DNA of 32,291 nucleotides, from positions 1-32,291 of the forward strand of contig NZ_JADWOX010000032.1 in the NCBI RefSeq assembly GCF_016135805.1, given 5' to 3'. The notes under the pieces are model-generated. The model was given only the letters and a program-made list of their open reading frames with translations. It ran no database searches and had not been told where the DNA came from. The position numbers and the translations under genes are program-made. Below are positions 25,945-32,291 of this stretch, piece by piece. Every line of letters begins with the position of its first letter. The stretch's first letter is position 1. Source of the DNA: Caulobacter hibisci. GTDB taxonomy: Bacteria; Pseudomonadota; Alphaproteobacteria; Caulobacterales; Caulobacteraceae.

Positions 25945-26694
25945 ATGCTGCTCGCCCTTTCGACCTGGCCCGAGATCGAAGCTTTCCTGACCCGGTCGAA
26001 GACGGTGGTGGTGCCGATCGGCTCCAACGAGCAGCACGGCCCCACGGGCCTCTTGGGCACCGACTGGCTGTGCCCCGAGATCATCGCCCACGAGGCGTCC
26101 AAGCGCTCGGACGAGGTGCTGGTGGCCCCGACCTTCAATGTCGGCATGGCCCAGCACCACCTGGCCTTCCCGGGCACCATCTTTCTGCGGCCCTCGACCT
26201 TCATGGCCGCGATCGGCGACTGGACGCGCTCGCTGGGCGCCCACGGCTTTACGAAGATCTATTTCCTCAACGGCCACGGCGGCAACGTCGCCACCATCGA
26301 GGCGGCGTTCTCCGAGATCTACGCCGAGTACAGCTTCCGCAAGGAGCGCTGCCCCTTCGCCATGAAGCTGAAGAACTGGTGGGACCTCGACGGCGTCCAC
26401 GCCCTGGCCATGCGCCAATTCCCCGTCGGCCACGGCAGCCACGCCACTCCGTCCGAGATCGCCGTGACGCAGTGGGGCTATCCGGACAGCATCAAGACCG
26501 CCGCCTACGAGCCGAAGATCGCCCCCTCCGGCCCGATCCGCGAGGCGCTCGACTTCCGCGCCCGCTACGCCGACGGCCGCATGGGCTCCGACCCGGCCCT
26601 GGCCACGCCCGAAAAGGGCGGCGAACTGGTCGAGCAGGCGGTCGTCTCGCTGATTAGGGACCTGGCGACGTTCGGGGCCGAGGCGCGGGTCTAG
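25945..26694 (+). CDS. Creatininase-family metal-dependent amidohydrolase
   Basis: 249 residues with the complete family metal site: PIGSNEQHGPTGLLGTDWL (E29, H31, D40), FLNGHGGN (H111) and GHGSHATPSE (E171). Members hydrolyse cyclic amides such as creatinine or act on formamide intermediates (for example in riboflavin/F420 or mycofactocin pathways); the context gives no hint of substrate. ATG at 25945 is preceded by CGGAG at a usable distance. Single gene, divergent from the peroxiredoxin and followed by a family A repeat. Confidence 0.88.
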   Translation: MLLALSTWPEIEAFLTRSKTVVVPIGSNEQHGPTGLLGTDWLCPEIIAHEASKRSDEVLVAPTFNVGMAQHHLAFPGTIFLRPSTFMAAIGDWTRSLGAHGFTKIYFLNGHGGNVATIEAAFSEIYAEYSFRKERCPFAMKLKNWWDLDGVHALAMRQFPVGHGSHATPSEIAVTQWGYPDSIKTAAYEPKIAPSGPIREALDFRARYADGRMGSDPALATPEKGGELVEQAVVSLIRDLATFGAEARV

Positions 26695-26707
26695 GGCGCT
26701 GTCATAA

Positions 26708-26908
26708 GATCCCTCTCTCTTTGAGAGAGGGAGGGGCCCGCCGCGCAGCGGTGGGAGGGTGAGAGGTTTCACCGTTTGCCGGGAAACCTCGACCCTAAGC
26801 CCCATCTTTACTCGGCGTCTGTCCGCGCCACGTTCGGACGAGCTGTAACCTCTCACCCTCCCACGCCTCCGGCGTGGGCCCCTCCCTCTCTCTCAGAGAG
26901 AGGGGTCT
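26708..26908. repeat. Family A paired inverted repeat, copy 2 (gene-less)
   Basis: Left arm 26708-26792 and inverted right arm about 26832-26908, with only ~40 bases between. The left arm ends with GTTTCACCGTTTGCCGGGAAACC, and the right arm begins GTTCGGAC...TGTAACCTCTCACC. These edges match those around the DUF559 gene in copy 3, including the TAA that serves as its stop there. The right arm ends on the base before the stop codon of the isomerase gene at 26909. Confidence 0.85.
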
Positions 26909-27871
26909 TTAAATAACCCCGGCCCGCAGCAGGTCGTGGACGTGCAGCACGCCCACCGGCTTGCCGGCTTCGACGACGAACAGCACGGTGATCCGGCGCT
27001 CGTTCATCACCTTCAGGGCTTCGGCCGCCAGGGCGCCCGAGGCGATCACCAGCGGGCTGCGGGTCATCACCTGGCCGGCGGTGTGGCCCATCAGGCCGTC
27101 CATGTGGCGGCGAAGGTCGCCGTCGGTGATCAGGCCCACGAGCGCGCCGGCCGCGTCGGTCACGCCGACCGCGCCGAAGCGCTTCTGGCTCATCACCAGC
27201 AGGGCCTCGCCCATCGGCGCGCCTTCGGCGACCAGCGGCAGTTCCTCGGCCCCGTGCATAAGGTCGGCGACCGAGCGCAGCACGGCGCCCAGCTTGCCGC
27301 CCGGGTGGAAGACCCGGAAGTCGCTGGCGGTGAAGCCGCGGCTTTCCAGCAGCGCCACGGCCAGGGCGTCGCCCAGAGCGATCTGCAGGGTGGTCGAGGT
27401 GGTCGGGGCGTTGACCTCGGCCGTGGCCTCCGGCGCGTCGGGCAGCAGCAGCAGCACGTCGCCGGCCTTGCCCAGCTGGCTGGTCGCGACGGCGGTGACG
27501 GCGATCAACGGGATCGAGAAGCGCTTGCAGTAGGTCAGGGTGTCGGCCAGCTCGCGGGCCTCGCCCGACTTCGACAGGGCCAGCACCACGTCGTCGGGGC
27601 CGATCATGCCCAGATCGCCGTGGCTGGCCTCGGCGGGATGGACGAACATCGCCTGGCTGCCGGTCGAGGCCAGGGTGGCGGCGATCTTGCGCGCCACATG
27701 TCCCGACTTGCCCATGCCGGTGCAGACGATGCGGCCTTTGGCGTCGTGCATCACCCGGACAGCCTCGGTGAAGGCCTCGCCCAGGCCGTCGGCCATCTGC
27801 GAGAGGGCTTGCGCCTCGATGCTCAGCACCCGGCGGCCCACGGCCACGGCGTCGGAAATGGTGTCGGTCAT
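26909..27871 (-). CDS. kdsD: Arabinose-5-phosphate isomerase, KpsF/GutQ family (KdsD-type)
   Basis: Converts ribulose-5-phosphate to arabinose-5-phosphate, the first step toward Kdo of lipopolysaccharide. 320 residues: an SIS domain (about 35-170; VCTGMGKSGHVARKIAATLASTG, HPAEASHGDLGMI, LSKSGEA), the conserved FHPGGKLG, then two CBS domains (about 205-320; GLITDGDLRRH, GVLHVHDLLRAGVI). All features of the KdsD class are present, with no truncation. It follows the chemoreceptor by 60 bases on the same strand; functional link is not obvious. Its stop is formed at the very edge of a family A repeat. Confidence 0.9.
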   Translation of the reverse strand: MTDTISDAVAVGRRVLSIEAQALSQMADGLGEAFTEAVRVMHDAKGRIVCTGMGKSGHVARKIAATLASTGSQAMFVHPAEASHGDLGMIGPDDVVLALSKSGEARELADTLTYCKRFSIPLIAVTAVATSQLGKAGDVLLLLPDAPEATAEVNAPTTSTTLQIALGDALAVALLESRGFTASDFRVFHPGGKLGAVLRSVADLMHGAEELPLVAEGAPMGEALLVMSQKRFGAVGVTDAAGALVGLITDGDLRRHMDGLMGHTAGQVMTRSPLVIASGALAAEALKVMNERRITVLFVVEAGKPVGVLHVHDLLRAGVI

Positions 27872-27931
27872 GTGCTCAGAAACTCCGTGCGCAGCCCATA
27901 TCAGGCCGGGCGCGGTTGAGCGACCCCGGCC

Positions 27932-29752
27932 TTAGGCCGCGCGGCGCGCGGCCGGACGCTGGCCCGGACGGTCCGCGCCACGGGCGATCTTCAGCTCGCC
28001 CATGCGGTCGGCCAGGCGCGTGGCTTCGTTGGAGAGGGCGTGGCTGGCGGCCGTGGTCTCCTCCACCATGGCGGCGTTCTGCTGGGTCACCTGGTCCATC
28101 TGGTTCACGGTGGCGTTGACCTCCGCCAGGCCCTGGGCCTGGGTCTTGGCCGAGGCGGTGATCTCGCGCACCAGGCCGTCGATCTCCTCGACCTGGCCGG
28201 CGATGCCGCGCAGCACCTCGCCGGCGCGGCCGACATATTCGACGCCCTGCCCCACCTCGGCGGCGCTGGCGGCGATCAGGCCCTTGATCTCCTTGGCCGC
28301 GTCGGCCGAACGCTGGGCCAGGGCCCGAACCTCGGAGGCGACCACCGCGAAGCCTCGGCCGGCGTCGCCGGCGCGAGCAGCCTCGACCCCGGCGTTGAGG
28401 GCCAGAAGGTTGGTCTGGAAGGCGATCTCGTCGATCACCCCGATGATCCGGCCGATCTGGCTGGAGGACTGCTCGATGCCGGCCATGGCCCCGACGGCCT
28501 GGTCGACGACGTCGCCGCTGGCCTGGGCGGCCTGGCGGGCGCGGGCCACCACCTGGCGGGCGCGCTCGGCCCCGTCGGCGGCGGCGCGGACGGTGCCGGT
28601 GATCTGGTCGAGGGCGGCGGCGGTCTCTTCCAGGCTGGCGGCCTGGTGTTCGGTGCGGCGCGCCAGGTCGTCGGCGGCCTCGGTGATCTCGCGGGCCCCG
28701 CCCTGGATCATCGACACCCCGTCCAGCGAGGCGGCGACCAGGCCGGCCAGCTTGTCCAGCGCGAGGTTATAGTCCTGGCGCAGGGCCTCGTAGCCGGCCG
28801 GGAAGGCGCGGTCGATGCGCTGCGACAGATCGCCGACCGACAGGCTCTGCAGGGCCGCGCCCAGAGCCTCGACCACCGCGCGCTGGGTGGCGTCGGCCTC
28901 GTCGCGGCGGGCCTCGGCGGCCTGGCGCTCGGCCTCCAGCACCTCGCGGACGTCGGCCGCCTCCAGCTCCTGCTGGCGGGCGACGACGGCGTCCTTGAAG
29001 GCGTGCAGGGCGGCGGTCATCTGGCCGATCTCGTCCTTGCGGGCGCTGCTGGGCAACACCACGGTAAGGTCGCCCTGGGCCAGGCGGCGCAGGCAGCCGG
29101 TGACGACCACCAGCGGCGCGATCAGCACCCGGCGAGCGGCCACGACCATGGCGGCGGCGAACAGGGCGGCCACGCCCAGCAGGCCGGCCATCAGCACCTG
29201 GCCGATGTCGCCCATCTTCTTGGCGGCGTCGGCGTCGGCCTGGGCGGCGGCCTCGATCTTCTGGGACGCGCCCTCCATCGCCGTTTCCAGGGCGGAGAAC
29301 TGCTTGTTGAATTCCGGCAGCAGGGCGCGGGCGGCCGCCGGATCGCTGCCGGCGGCGCCGACCAGCTTGTCGGCGGTGGCGATATAGGCGGCCAGGGGCG
29401 CGGCCACATGGTCGAGGGCGGCCTGGGCGGCCGGGTCCTGGGCCAGGGCGCGGCCTTCCTTGATGTCGCCCTCGAAGGCCGAAACGTGTTCGGCGAGGTC
29501 GGCCTGGACGGTCTTCAGATCGACGCCCAGGGCCGGGTCGGTGGCCATGATCGCGCCGCTGGCGTCGCCGCGCAGGGCGTCGTGCATCATGTCGGCGTGC
29601 ATGTGCAGCCGCAGCACCCGCGACGAGGCCGCCGAGCGGTCCAGCGCGTGCGACAGGCTGACGGCCACCCACAGGCCCGCCCCAGCCGCGGCCGCGCACA
29701 GCAGCGCCGCGCCGATGCTCGCGCCCATGATCTTCTGACTCAGCGAAGCCAT
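27932..29752 (-). CDS. Methyl-accepting chemotaxis protein (transmembrane chemoreceptor)
   Basis: 606 residues. TM1 is at about 9-31; a helical periplasmic sensor (about 32-185) is rich in Ala and lacks a recognisable Cache or PAS fold; TM2 is at about 187-209. Two HAMP segments follow: one after TM2 (LIAPLVVVTGCLRRLAQGDL) and one near LQSLSVGDLSQRIDRAFP. The signalling hairpin includes IDEIAFQTNLLALNAGVEAARAG and GRGFAVVASEVRALAQRSA. The C-terminus ends in a basic tail (RPGQRPAARRAA) with no CheR/CheB pentapeptide. Methylation helices flank the tip. Ligand is unknown. Confidence 0.92.
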   Translation of the reverse strand: MASLSQKIMGASIGAALLCAAAAGAGLWVAVSLSHALDRSAASSRVLRLHMHADMMHDALRGDASGAIMATDPALGVDLKTVQADLAEHVSAFEGDIKEGRALAQDPAAQAALDHVAAPLAAYIATADKLVGAAGSDPAAARALLPEFNKQFSALETAMEGASQKIEAAAQADADAAKKMGDIGQVLMAGLLGVAALFAAAMVVAARRVLIAPLVVVTGCLRRLAQGDLTVVLPSSARKDEIGQMTAALHAFKDAVVARQQELEAADVREVLEAERQAAEARRDEADATQRAVVEALGAALQSLSVGDLSQRIDRAFPAGYEALRQDYNLALDKLAGLVAASLDGVSMIQGGAREITEAADDLARRTEHQAASLEETAAALDQITGTVRAAADGAERARQVVARARQAAQASGDVVDQAVGAMAGIEQSSSQIGRIIGVIDEIAFQTNLLALNAGVEAARAGDAGRGFAVVASEVRALAQRSADAAKEIKGLIAASAAEVGQGVEYVGRAGEVLRGIAGQVEEIDGLVREITASAKTQAQGLAEVNATVNQMDQVTQQNAAMVEETTAASHALSNEATRLADRMGELKIARGADRPGQRPAARRAA

Positions 29753-29871
29753 GAAGCCCCTCCCCGCAATCTCACGCGCCAGGATGCGGGCCGGGGTCTC
29801 TAACGAGCCTTAACCATGCCAGCGACCGATGGTCGCGGGGCGGGGGTTGGGGGAGCGGGAAGCGGATTTGG

Positions 29872-30402
29872 CACCCCTCTCTCATGGAGAGAGGGAGGGG
29901 CCCGCGCCGAAGGCGTGGGAGGGTGAGAGGTTTCACCCTTGGCCGGAAAACCTCGATTCCTTCCGTTGCGATTTCTCGAAGGCCGAGCCCAGGCTGGCTC
30001 CATGGACGCGACCGCCAACGCCCGCCGTCTGCGCCGAAGCCAGACCTTGGCCGAAAAGACCCTATGGACGCTCGTCCGCAATCGCCGCCTGGGCGGCTTC
30101 CGGTTCCTGCGGCAGGTTTCGATAGACCGCTACTTCGCCGACTTCGTCTGCGAGGCGGGCAAGTTGATCGTCGAACTGGATGGTGCAACCCATGAAGGGC
30201 GGGAGGACTACGACGAAAACCGCACTCGGGTGCTGGAGCTGTTCGGATACGTGGTTTTGAGGTTTCCCAACGAGCGGGTCATGGCTGATCCTGGCGGGAT
30301 CGCCGAAGACATATTGGCCGTGCTTCGTTCGGATAGGGTGTAACCTCTCACCCTCCCACCGCCTGCGGCGGCGGGCCCCTCCCTCTCTCTATGAGAGAGG
30401 GA
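29872..30402. mobile_element. Family A element, copy 3: inverted arms bracketing a DUF559 gene
   Basis: Left arm 29872-29956 (CCCCTCTCTCATGGAGAGAGGG ... GGGTGAGAGGTTTCACC) and inverted right arm about 30325-30402 (GTGTAACCTCTCACCCTCCCACC ... CTCTCTATGAGAGAGGG). The enclosed ~370 bases are filled by the DUF559 gene, whose TAA stop is the first TAA of the right arm. The two other copies in this window (3413-3740, 26708-26908) have the same arms and the same arm-to-core junctions but no gene. This looks like a small element with its own nuclease-like gene, plus deletion derivatives. No target duplication was confirmed. Confidence 0.65.
30002..30343 (+). CDS. DUF559-family protein, Vsr-like PD-(D/E)xK nuclease fold
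   Basis: 113 residues. The family core reads ARRLRRSQTLAEKTLWTLVR, then GFRFLRQVSIDRYFADFVC and LIVELDGATHEGR, ending in VVLRFPNERV. D47 (YFADF) and E58 (VELDG) are the likely catalytic acids of the Vsr-like endonuclease fold, with Gln38 also conserved in such proteins. ATG at 30002 is chosen; the frame remains open back to a TTG at 29939 inside the repeat arm. The gene fills the space between inverted repeat arms and ends within the right arm. Substrate unknown; a role in moving the surrounding repeat is a hypothesis. Confidence 0.82.
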   Translation: MDATANARRLRRSQTLAEKTLWTLVRNRRLGGFRFLRQVSIDRYFADFVCEAGKLIVELDGATHEGREDYDENRTRVLELFGYVVLRFPNERVMADPGGIAEDILAVLRSDRV

Positions 30403-30419
30403 TCATGTGGAGATTTCCC

Positions 30420-31211
30420 CTACCGCGGGATTTCCGCCGTCTTGACCAGGGCGACCTGGCGGTAGACCGCCGCGACGTCGAAATAGCGGCCGAAGGCGGC
30501 GTGGAACTGGTCGACGGCCTGCTTCACGCCGGGGCCGCCGATCTCGCTGATGTCGTGCCAGTAGTCGTCCAGCACCATCATGCCGCCCACCTCCAGCAGG
30601 CTCGCGCAGCAGCACAGGTCGATCATCACCGCCAGGGCCGTATGGCTGCCGTCGACATAGATCAGGTCGAACTTGTCGCCCCGCTCCAGCATCTTGGGCA
30701 GCTCGTAGGTCGAGAACCCCTTGTGGGTGTGGACCTTGCCGAAGGTCGTGCGGTTCATGTTGCGATGAAAGCGCGGCTCGACGGCGTGGTACTTTTCTTC
30801 CGGGTTCAGGTTTTCGTCGAACCAGGGGTCGATCACCGTCACGTCGAGGCGATCGGGGAACATCCAGTCCATGAAGGCGAGGTTGCGGCCCTCATAGGCG
30901 CCGATCTCCATGTAGCGGACCTTGGGGCCGGCTTCCGGACGCTTGGCCATGAAGTCGCGCAGCAGCGGGGCCACGAACGGGATGTTGTTGGCGGCCCAGG
31001 CCGAGGTGAACTCGAAGCCCTTGCCCTCGCTGTAGGCGGCGAAGGCGTCGGCGCTGTCGTGGTCGCGGGTCTTGGCCAGCATCGTGCGGGCCAGCTGCGA
31101 GGCGAAGCGCGGATTGATCTTGCCCAGGGAGCGCAGCTTGGCACCCGAGCCGCGGGCGTCGACGGCGTCCGTCAGCTCGGCGTCGAAAGCGGGGGTCGAT
31201 CCGTCGGCCAT
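30420..31211 (-). CDS. Class I SAM-dependent methyltransferase (Methyltransf_24-like)
   Basis: 263 residues. The SAM-binding motif I is YMEIGAYEGRNLAFM (about 99-113); DVTVIDPWFDE follows as motif II, then FDLIYVDGSHTALAVMIDL and GGMMVLDDYWHD, the typical ending of this group. Methyltransf_24 members act on small molecules or surface sugars; no partner is nearby to tell which. ATG at 31211 has AGAGGAG upstream. It lies between the DUF559 element, whose right arm ends 17 bases from this stop, and the Rieske gene on the same strand. Confidence 0.85.
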   Translation of the reverse strand: MADGSTPAFDAELTDAVDARGSGAKLRSLGKINPRFASQLARTMLAKTRDHDSADAFAAYSEGKGFEFTSAWAANNIPFVAPLLRDFMAKRPEAGPKVRYMEIGAYEGRNLAFMDWMFPDRLDVTVIDPWFDENLNPEEKYHAVEPRFHRNMNRTTFGKVHTHKGFSTYELPKMLERGDKFDLIYVDGSHTALAVMIDLCCCASLLEVGGMMVLDDYWHDISEIGGPGVKQAVDQFHAAFGRYFDVAAVYRQVALVKTAEIPR

Positions 31212-31267
31212 GGCCCTGGCTCCTCTTTGAGTAGCAGGACCCTAGCCGACCATCGGTTAAGGAAGGA

Positions 31268-31636
31268 TCAGGCCGCGAGCACCTGGCCGTCCTCGACCCG
31301 CACGGGCCAGACGGTGAGGCGCTTGCCGCCACAGGGGCCGGCCACGCACTCGCCGTCGGCGATGCGGAACAGGGCCGCGTGGCCGCCGCACAGGATCAGG
31401 TCGTTCTCGCGGGTCAGGAACCGGCCGCTGATCCCGGCCAGCGGCCAGCCGGCATGCGGGCAGGAGTCGACATAGCCGAACACCCCGCCGTCCTTGCGGA
31501 CGACGAAGCCGGCGAACATCGCCTCGCCTTCACGGTAGCGGAACCCCGCCGCGCCCGGCTCGGGGATGTCGGCCAAGGCGCAGATCGCCTGGCCGGGCGC
31601 GGGGCGGGCGGGGTTTTGTGCGTCGGTCGGTGACAT
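31268..31636 (-). CDS. Rieske [2Fe-2S] ferredoxin-like protein
   Basis: 122 residues forming a single Rieske domain. The cluster ligands are C59-P-H61 (VDSCPHAGWPL) and C83-G-G-H86 (LILCGGHAALF). There is no signal or membrane anchor, so it is a soluble electron carrier or regulator, as found with oxygenases or nitrite reductases; no such partner is adjacent. ATG at 31636 is supported by GGGAGGG upstream; the frame is open further 5' but passes through a family C repeat. It is 56 bases upstream of the methyltransferase on the same strand, so possibly co-transcribed. Confidence 0.88.
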   Translation of the reverse strand: MSPTDAQNPARPAPGQAICALADIPEPGAAGFRYREGEAMFAGFVVRKDGGVFGYVDSCPHAGWPLAGISGRFLTRENDLILCGGHAALFRIADGECVAGPCGGKRLTVWPVRVEDGQVLAA

Positions 31637-31653
31637 TCCGGATCCCTCCCAAG

Positions 31654-31750
31654 ATGTCATCCCCCGACTTGTTCGGGGGACCCAAGCCGAGCCGGCCGGC
31701 GCGTGTCCTGAAAGTCGGCTTGGGTCACCCGCATGAAGCGGGTGATGACT
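31654..31750. repeat. Family C paired hairpin repeat, copy 2
   Basis: Begins GATGTCATCCCCCGAC with a hairpin (CCCCCGACTTGTTCGGGGG), continues GGACCCAAGCCGA, TCCTGAAAG, TCGGCTTGGGTC, then a hairpin (CACCCGCATGAAGCGGGTG) and GATGAC. The order and ends match 4979-5071. It lies between the Rieske start and the YciI stop. Confidence 0.8.
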
Positions 31751-31776
31751 ATCTTTGTGGGAGGCCTTTCGTGGCG

Positions 31777-32058
31777 TCAGAGCGCGCCGATCGCCAGGCG
31801 CCATTGATGGACCTCGACGCTTTCGAACACGCCAGCGCCGGTGAAGGGGTCGTTGTCGGCCTGGGCCTGGGCGGCGGCCTTGTCTTGCGCCTCGACGACG
31901 ATGATCGAGCCGATCGGATTGCCGTCGTCGTCCAGCAGGGCGCCGGCCAGCTTCAGGTTCGGCGAGTTGTTGAGGTAGTCGAGGTGGGTCGGGCGCGTGG
32001 CCAGGCGGGTCTCGAGCGCGCCGGGCTTGTCCTTGCAGATGATGGCGTAGAGCGGCAT
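31777..32058 (-). CDS. YciI-family protein
   Basis: 93 residues of the small YciI/DGPF-like ferredoxin-fold family. Seen: MPLYAIICKDKPGALETR, then THLDYLNN (the conserved His of the family), GSIIVVEAQDKAAAQA and the closing DPFTGAGVFESVEVHQW. Members form dimers and some act in catabolic clusters, but no activity can be assigned. ATG at 32058 matches the family N-terminus; an ATG eight codons earlier adds only MLQQGPPP. It is upstream of the Rieske gene on the same strand with a repeat between, so operon membership is uncertain. Confidence 0.85.
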   Translation of the reverse strand: MPLYAIICKDKPGALETRLATRPTHLDYLNNSPNLKLAGALLDDDGNPIGSIIVVEAQDKAAAQAQADNDPFTGAGVFESVEVHQWRLAIGAL

Positions 32059-32104
32059 GGGCGGAGGTCCTTGTTGAAGCACGGGTGACGAGATCGACTT
32101 GGAG

Positions 32105-32158
32105 GATCCTCCCCCTGTGGGGGAGGTGTCGGCGCAGCCGACGGAGGGGGAGCATCTG
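32105..32158. repeat. Family E palindromic repeat, second copy
   Basis: CCTCCCCCTGTGGGGGAGG then TGTCGGCGCAGCCGACGGAGGGGGAGCATC: two adjoining hairpins, the same plan as 11810-11856 read in reverse. Confidence 0.7.
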
Positions 32159-32195
32159 CTGAGACGGCCAGCGCCCCGGAAGCTGAAAACGGGGC

Positions 32196-32291
32196 GCCCC
32201 GCCCGCGGGGGGCCACCCCCCCCCGAGGGGGGGGGGTTGATAAAAAAACACCACCCCCCGAGCCGGGGCGGCGGCGGGGCGGAGGGGGGTG
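32196..32291. other. Abnormal low-complexity end of the window
   Basis: About 96 bases of alternating homopolymer runs (long C, G and A runs, then CACC, CGG and GGGG blocks) unlike anything else here. It resembles low-quality contig-end sequence rather than biology. No gene should be called from it. Confidence 0.7.

Noticed and set aside
25189..26856. A long N-terminal extension of the peroxiredoxin
   Set aside because: The extra ~345 codons are antisense to the creatininase-family gene and non-coding sequence; the normal peroxiredoxin start is at 25821.

Overview
The window looks like chromosome of a Caulobacter-type alphaproteobacterium. This rests on very high GC, many small intergenic palindromic repeats, an SOS box of the alphaproteobacterial GAAC-N7-GAAC type directly in front of an mmcB gene, a class I lysyl-tRNA synthetase, a YfiR-like/TonB-receptor pair, and general gene style. 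Species cannot be fixed from sequence alone. No rRNA, tRNA or CRISPR array was seen. The last ~100 bases are abnormal low-complexity sequence and look like a poor contig end.

Layout. 0.1-3.4 kb: a small GntR regulator whose start codon sits inside a perfect palindrome, coupled to a slipin; a sirtuin whose C-terminal tail runs antisense into the slipin gene; and a ferritin-like diiron protein. 3.4-5.6 kb: nested palindromic repeats, two tandem lipocalins, and SOS-controlled mmcB. 5.6-9.3 kb: a YfiR-like periplasmic protein with a TonB-dependent receptor, and a convergent TonB-like Pro-rich membrane protein. 9.4-17.1 kb: a minus-strand fatty-acid or acyl-CoA degradation cluster (MerR regulator, two acyl-CoA dehydrogenases, a small unknown protein, thiolase, FadB-type fusion), with a candidate MerR operator upstream and a strong terminator at the end. 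17.2-20.1 kb: a Xre/S24-like regulator that has lost its protease dyad, a 69-aa protein, and lysK.

20.2-22.5 kb: a compact lower-GC island holding three tightly coupled genes, a ParA-type ATPase, a small helical protein and a protein with an R-x5-H (HEPN-like) motif. The island lies beside a 31-residue C-terminal fragment that looks like a broken RES-domain toxin gene. This is the best candidate for an undescribed system, possibly defence or toxin-like. That function is inference only.

22.6-32.1 kb: ordinary chromosomal genes: acs, a two-TM protein, 1-Cys peroxiredoxin, creatininase-family hydrolase, KdsD-type isomerase, a chemoreceptor, a SAM methyltransferase, a Rieske protein and a YciI protein. 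At 29.9-30.4 kb a DUF559 nuclease-like gene is bracketed by inverted repeat arms. The same arms occur at 3.4-3.7 kb and 26.7-26.9 kb without the gene, which suggests a small mobile or formerly mobile element and its gene-less derivatives. At least six families of paired palindromic repeats occur in the window, many ending within a few bases of a stop codon.
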